DNA of 57,290 nucleotides from Streptomyces longisporoflavus (GTDB lineage Bacteria; Actinomycetota; Actinomycetes; Streptomycetales; Streptomycetaceae). The stretch lies in the NCBI RefSeq assembly GCF_014649775.1, contig NZ_BMTR01000035.1:1-57290 (forward strand). The letters are read 5' to 3'. The notes beneath the pieces are model-generated. The model was given only the letters and a program-made list of their open reading frames with translations. It did not search any database and was not told the DNA's origin. Positions 54,016-57,290 of this stretch are shown here, piece by piece; position 1 is the stretch's first letter; every line of letters starts with the position of its first letter. Made by a program: the position numbers and the translations under genes.

Positions 54016-54813
54016 CTAACCATGCATGTCGACGGAGAGCATCACCCGGTCGAAGCGCAGGTCGGCGAGGTCCTGGCGGCGGATCAACCAGTGCATGCGG
54101 GGAAGGGGAAGCGCGACGACGTCGTCGCAGTACCAGTTGGCGAGCAGACACCAGTCGTTACCGCCCCCGTACTCGTACTCGTTCGCCAGTTCGACGGGAT
54201 CGTCGTTCCAGAAGTCCGCATGGCCGCCGAGGTACAGGTCGGATCCGAAAGAGTTGCCGTCGACCTCCCCCCAGATGTCGCTTAGCTGGTCCATGAGTTC
54301 GTAGTCTTCGACGGTCATCTCGGACTCGTCGTCGGAAGGGTCTGCGAACCCGTCGGGACCGGACGAGGGCCATGACGGCCCCACGCGGACCGAGCGGTAG
54401 TCCCGCTCCTCGTACGAGCCGCGAACGGGCTCCGGGGCGGGGACCTCCGTCGTGGGCGTCCCGGCGGGTACGTACACCACGTAGCCGGGCCCCGGGCCCT
54501 GACCGAGCTTCTCGGCGTCGCCGAAGAGCAGCAGGTGCCCGTCGGCCGGAAGGGGGAGGCCGGTCGAGTTCGGTGGTATCTGCGCGCAGTCGATGGTGCA
54601 GAGGAATGGCTCGCTCGGCTTGCCCGTGCCGACCGGCAGCATGGGGTTGTTGCCGCCGAGGTGGACGACGACCGGTCCGTCGCCCCCTATCTGCGGATAG
54701 ACCGCCGGCAGGAAGGAGCTGATCAACAGCTCCACGTTGCGCGATGACACGCCCGCTTCCGCCGCCTTGGCCCGAAACCGGCTCAGCGTTTCCGCCACGA
54801 GTTGATCAGTCAT
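54016..54813 (-). CDS. DUF1963 family protein
   Basis: This 265-aa soluble protein resembles the DUF1963 (YwqG-like) family: GGNNPMLPVG, EPFLCTIDCAQIP, LPADGHLLLFGD, and later FGSDLYLGGHADFWNDDPVE with a Trp-rich end (NDWCLLANWYCDD). Function is not established. The ATG at 54813 is preferred over the GTG two codons upstream because TAGGCT lies six bases before it, with no ribosome site, as in other leaderless genes of this window. Confidence 0.8.
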   Translation of the reverse strand: MTDQLVAETLSRFRAKAAEAGVSSRNVELLISSFLPAVYPQIGGDGPVVVHLGGNNPMLPVGTGKPSEPFLCTIDCAQIPPNSTGLPLPADGHLLLFGDAEKLGQGPGPGYVVYVPAGTPTTEVPAPEPVRGSYEERDYRSVRVGPSWPSSGPDGFADPSDDESEMTVEDYELMDQLSDIWGEVDGNSFGSDLYLGGHADFWNDDPVELANEYEYGGGNDWCLLANWYCDDVVALPLPRMHWLIRRQDLADLRFDRVMLSVDMHG

Positions 54814-54819
54814 GCGCAC

Positions 54820-54825
54820 AGCCTA
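54820..54825 (-). promoter_or_regulatory. -10 element of a probably leaderless gene
   Basis: TAGGCT on the minus strand ends six bases before the ATG at 54813. Confidence 0.45.
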
Positions 54826-54893
54826 AAGGCGGGCACTGACACGTAATCAGTGCGGGCGACGAAGGTGCGCATTATGACGCGCGCGGCGTCCCC

Positions 54894-54995
54894 GGTAAGT
54901 GCTTGGACGCGTCGGGCGGCACATGGAACGACGGAACCCCCGTCCACCTGTGGACCTGCCACGCCGACGCCAACCAGAAATGGACCCTGCCCTGA
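54894..54995 (+). pseudogene. Ricin-type lectin domain remnant
   Basis: The final 33 residues of a beta-trefoil lectin repeat are readable: GKCLDASGGT...NDGTPVHLWTC...NQKWTLP, followed by TGA. This is the usual C-terminal end of secreted actinobacterial carbohydrate-active enzymes. No start or catalytic part precedes it; the DUF1963 gene begins just upstream on the other strand. It is a 3' scrap of a lost gene. Confidence 0.7.
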
Positions 54996-55043
54996 CGCAC
55001 ACAAGGTGGTGAATCAGCGGCGACTCCGTCAGAACCGTGGTCG

Positions 55044-55073
55044 CCGGCCGCCGCCTTGCTGAGCGGCGGCCGG
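55044..55073. terminator. Hairpin in the gap before the LysR gene end
   Basis: A perfect 11-bp stem (CCGGCCGCCGC / GCGGCGGCCGG) with an 8-base loop lies 49 bp after the lectin remnant stop. It fits as that gene's former terminator. Confidence 0.6.
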
Positions 55074-55075
55074 TG

Positions 55076-55110
55076 CGCGAGGAACGAGGCTCTGCCTCGC
55101 GGTCCTCGCG
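55076..55110. repeat. Second, nested hairpin
   Basis: CGCGAGGA pairs with TCCTCGCG, and inside it CGAGGC pairs with GCCTCG around a TCT loop. It follows the previous hairpin directly and lies on the 3' side of the LysR gene, so it may terminate from either direction. Confidence 0.5.
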
Positions 55111-55278
55111 CGGCTAGTGGCTTGGCTCGGATTGTCGACCGCGTAATTGGTTCGCCGTCCGGTTCCCGTCATTCTGCCTCCAGATGTGATCTCGACGGTG
55201 GCCGTGAGGGCGTCCTTAAGTGTTCGCACGCCTGCGAGCACGGGCGAGGGCCCCTCCCACCCCGCGTGTCTGCCCGCT

Positions 55279-56136
55279 CTACCCGCCGTGGCCCGTCGCC
55301 TTGCCCGCCACGGCGGCGGCCGCGCGGACGAAGGCGGCCAGGGCTGGGGAGGTGGCGTGCTCGGGCCAGGCGAGGACGAGCGTGGTGGGCTCGGCATCAT
55401 CGACCGGGACAGCGACCAGGTCGTCGCGGAGCTGGCCGCGGATGGAGGAGGGGAGGACGGCGACCATGCGGCGCAAGGCGATGAGGTGGAGAAGCTGCCC
55501 AAGGTCGTGGACCTCGGGTCCGTGTGAGCCACCCTCATATGCGCCCGGCCAGCGCGGCAGGGGCTCCCCGGCGAGGTCGTTCAGGCAGACCCGGGTACGG
55601 CCCGCGAGACGATGCGAACGCGGCATCACGAGGAGTTGAGTCTCGGTCAGGAGGTCCTGGGTGTCCAGGCCGCCGAGGTCGTGACGGGGGCGGTGAAGCA
55701 GGGCGGCGTCGGCACGACCCTCCCGCAGGAGGATCTCACGCTCGCCGAAGCTGCACACCAGGTCGACCGGCAGCGCACCCGGCTCAGCCTGATAGGCGTC
55801 GAGGATCGCGGGCAGCAGGCCACCGTCGCCGCCCGGCTTGATGACCAGGACCAGACGCGGGTCGGCGCGGCCGGCCCGCCGGGTGCGGCGCGCCGCGGCC
55901 GACGCGGCGTCGAGCACCGTACGGCTCTCGCGGAGCAGGACGGCCCCCGCCTCGGTCAGTGCGGCCCGGCGACTGCCACGTTCCAACAGGGTTACGCCCA
56001 GCCGTCGTTCGAGCTGCTGAATGGCGCGGGAGAGCGGCGGTTGGGTCATCCCCAGCCGGGCGGCCGCCCGACCGAAGTGCAGTTCTTCGGCGACAGCGGT
56101 GAAGTAGACGAGCTCGCGGAGCTCCAGTCCTTCCAT
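55279..56136 (-). CDS. LysR-family transcriptional regulator
   Basis: This 285-aa protein has the N-terminal winged helix of the family (LRELVYFTAVAEELHFGRAAARLGMTQPPLSRAIQQLERRLGVTLLERG) and a co-inducer domain from about residue 90. The ATG at 56136 gives the standard LysR length and overlaps a palindrome with the T-N11-A pattern, suggesting autorepression. It is divergent from the SDR gene 70 bp away, its probable target. Confidence 0.93.
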   Translation of the reverse strand: MEGLELRELVYFTAVAEELHFGRAAARLGMTQPPLSRAIQQLERRLGVTLLERGSRRAALTEAGAVLLRESRTVLDAASAAARRTRRAGRADPRLVLVIKPGGDGGLLPAILDAYQAEPGALPVDLVCSFGEREILLREGRADAALLHRPRHDLGGLDTQDLLTETQLLVMPRSHRLAGRTRVCLNDLAGEPLPRWPGAYEGGSHGPEVHDLGQLLHLIALRRMVAVLPSSIRGQLRDDLVAVPVDDAEPTTLVLAWPEHATSPALAAFVRAAAAVAGKATGHGG

Positions 56137-56149
56137 ACCCGCAGGGTAT
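56135..56149. promoter_or_regulatory. Candidate LysR operator
   Basis: ATACCC-GCA-GGGTAT is a perfect dyad containing T-N11-A. It overlaps the LysR start codon and lies 57 bp before the SDR start. Binding here could repress lysR and control the SDR promoter. Confidence 0.6.
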
Positions 56150-56206
56150 CGCTGCGTACCTGGTCGGTGTTGGAACTCCCGGCCGCCCCCGTGGTGGGCT
56201 GAACGC

Positions 56207-56938
56207 ATGACAGAAACCACGATTGCCCTGGTCACCGGTGCCAACAAGGGCATCGGGCGTGAGGTCGCGGCCCGGCTCGCCTCGCTCGGCACGAACGTCC
56301 TGCTGGCCTCGCGCGACCCGCGCCGCGGTGCGGCAGCCGCAGCCGACCTGGGCCCGCGGGTGTACCCGGTCACCCTGGACGTCACCGACCGCGCCAGCGT
56401 CCTGTCCGCCGCCCGCTGGATCGAGGAGCGCTTTGGCCGGCTGGCCATCCTGGTCAACAACGCCGGCATCTCCGGCGACCTCGCCGCCCAGAGCCCTGGC
56501 AGTGTCGAACTGCCCGCTGTACGCGAGGTGTTCGAGACCAACGTGTTCGGCGTGATCAGCGTGACCACCACGATGCTGCCGCTGCTCGCCCGCTCTCCCG
56601 CCGCCCGGATCGTCAATGTCAGCAGTGGACTGGGCTCCCTCGCCCGGATGACCGATCCCGAGGACTACTTCACGACCCGGCCCCCGTTGGCCGCGTACGT
56701 GCCGTCCAAGACCGCACTCAACTCGCTGACCGTGCAGTACGCCAAGGAACTGCGCAGCCGCAACATCCTGGTCAACGCCGCCGATCCGGGGCCGTGTGCG
56801 ACCGACTTCACCACCGCGTTCCCCGGCCTCACCCGCACCGCGGCCGACGGCGCGGCCGTGGTCGTCCGGCTCGCCACGCTGCCCGATGACGGGCCGACCG
56901 GCGGCTTCTTCGACGAGCACGGCCCGGTTCCCTGGTGA
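56207..56938 (+). CDS. Short-chain dehydrogenase/reductase
   Basis: This 243-aa classical SDR has the TGANKGIG cofactor motif (10-17), NNAG (84-87), the catalytic Ser in NVSSG (139-140) and the YxxxK pair Tyr164/Lys168, with a carbonyl-reductase-like Asp-Pro-Gly-Pro near the end. The substrate is unknown. It is divergent from the LysR gene, and the operator-like palindrome suggests an inducible oxidoreductase. Confidence 0.93.
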   Translation: MTETTIALVTGANKGIGREVAARLASLGTNVLLASRDPRRGAAAAADLGPRVYPVTLDVTDRASVLSAARWIEERFGRLAILVNNAGISGDLAAQSPGSVELPAVREVFETNVFGVISVTTTMLPLLARSPAARIVNVSSGLGSLARMTDPEDYFTTRPPLAAYVPSKTALNSLTVQYAKELRSRNILVNAADPGPCATDFTTAFPGLTRTAADGAAVVVRLATLPDDGPTGGFFDEHGPVPW

Positions 56939-56954
56939 GCTGCCTGTCAGACAA

Positions 56955-57146
56955 CCGGGGGACGGGGTGGTGGGGGTCAGCCCGGATGGGACGGGTGAGC
57001 CGGAGACCGCGCCGGCGCCCGACGGACCGCAGGGTGCGGGCGACGAACCGGAGGGCGCCTTGGTGGTCGTAGCGGCCCAGCAGTAGCCCGGCCGGGGAGC
57101 GCAGGGGGCCGGTGATCCCGGCGACGACGGCCTCAGTCGTTGTCCA
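56955..57146 (-). pseudogene. ATP-dependent DNA ligase C-terminal remnant
   Basis: The minus strand reads TTTEAVVAGITGPLRSPAGLLLGRYDHQGALRFVARTLRS, resembling the oligonucleotide-binding domain of actinobacterial ATP-dependent DNA ligases (AVxGxTG..xxP..LLLGRYD..G.L). The catalytic nucleotidyltransferase part is absent, and the downstream frame becomes arginine-rich. The rest of the window (57147-57290) shows no recognisable gene. Confidence 0.5.
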
Positions 57147-57290
57147 GGCCCATTGGTGAAGAGGCAGTATTCCAACCCTAATCGGTACTTAAGGACGTTC
57201 CGAGGGACCGAGTGGATCTCGGGATGCTCGAGTACCGGATCGTGACATCTCGGGGCAGCCGGGCCAGTGACGCCTCAACGTAGACCGGGT

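Overview
The window reads as actinomycete chromosomal DNA, most likely Streptomyces. GC is very high, codons nearly always end in G or C, GTG starts are common, and many protein families are typical of the genus. The density of broken genes and insertion sequences from about 28 kb onward suggests a chromosome-arm or otherwise plastic accessory region. This is inferred from composition and gene content; no rRNA or species marker is present.

Region 1 (1-23330) is the 3' end of a modular type I polyketide synthase cluster. A first PKS, entered inside a ketoreductase, carries two complete KS-AT-DH-KR-ACP modules. A second PKS carries two more plus a terminal thioesterase. A stand-alone type II thioesterase follows. 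All four complete modules have DH and B-type KR and no ER. Three ATs carry malonyl motifs and the last a methylmalonyl motif, so the chain should end as a conjugated polyene with a methyl group next to the carboxyl. Region 2 (23620-28076) holds a NarL-type response regulator and its histidine kinase, encoded tail to tail with overlapping ends, then an MMPL-family exporter. These are plausible regulation and export functions for the cluster.

Region 3 (28.1-36.8 kb) is accessory. It holds remnants (citrate synthase-like, thymidylate synthase-like, a frameshifted hypothetical) among single genes of DUF4190, DUF5958, DUF4253, SUKH/SMI1, pentapeptide-repeat and Imm49 type. Several belong to immunity-protein families, yet no toxin partner is visible. 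Several start without a Shine-Dalgarno sequence but with a -10-like hexamer 6-7 bases upstream of the start codon, suggesting leaderless transcripts. Region 4 (37.4-38.9 kb) is a tidy two-gene unit: a secreted two-domain protein with a small hydrophobic two-cysteine C-terminus, and a small membrane protein, closed by a strong terminator.

Region 5 (38.9-57.3 kb) is dominated by mobile DNA and decay. It contains a damaged Tn554-type recombinase trio, a methyltransferase gene flanked by imperfect inverted repeats, and a truncated and frameshifted dnaE2. It also contains an ISL3-family element with an exact 8-bp target duplication and an unrelated low-GC passenger gene, which landed at the 5' end of a PIN-domain gene. 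A Fic/Doc-like toxin-antitoxin pair, an IS5-family element with TA duplication and a defective transposase, and a second IS5 fragment cutting an SCP2-type gene follow. The end holds an alpha/beta hydrolase, a DUF1963 protein, lectin and DNA-ligase remnants, and a divergent LysR regulator/SDR pair with a palindromic candidate operator.
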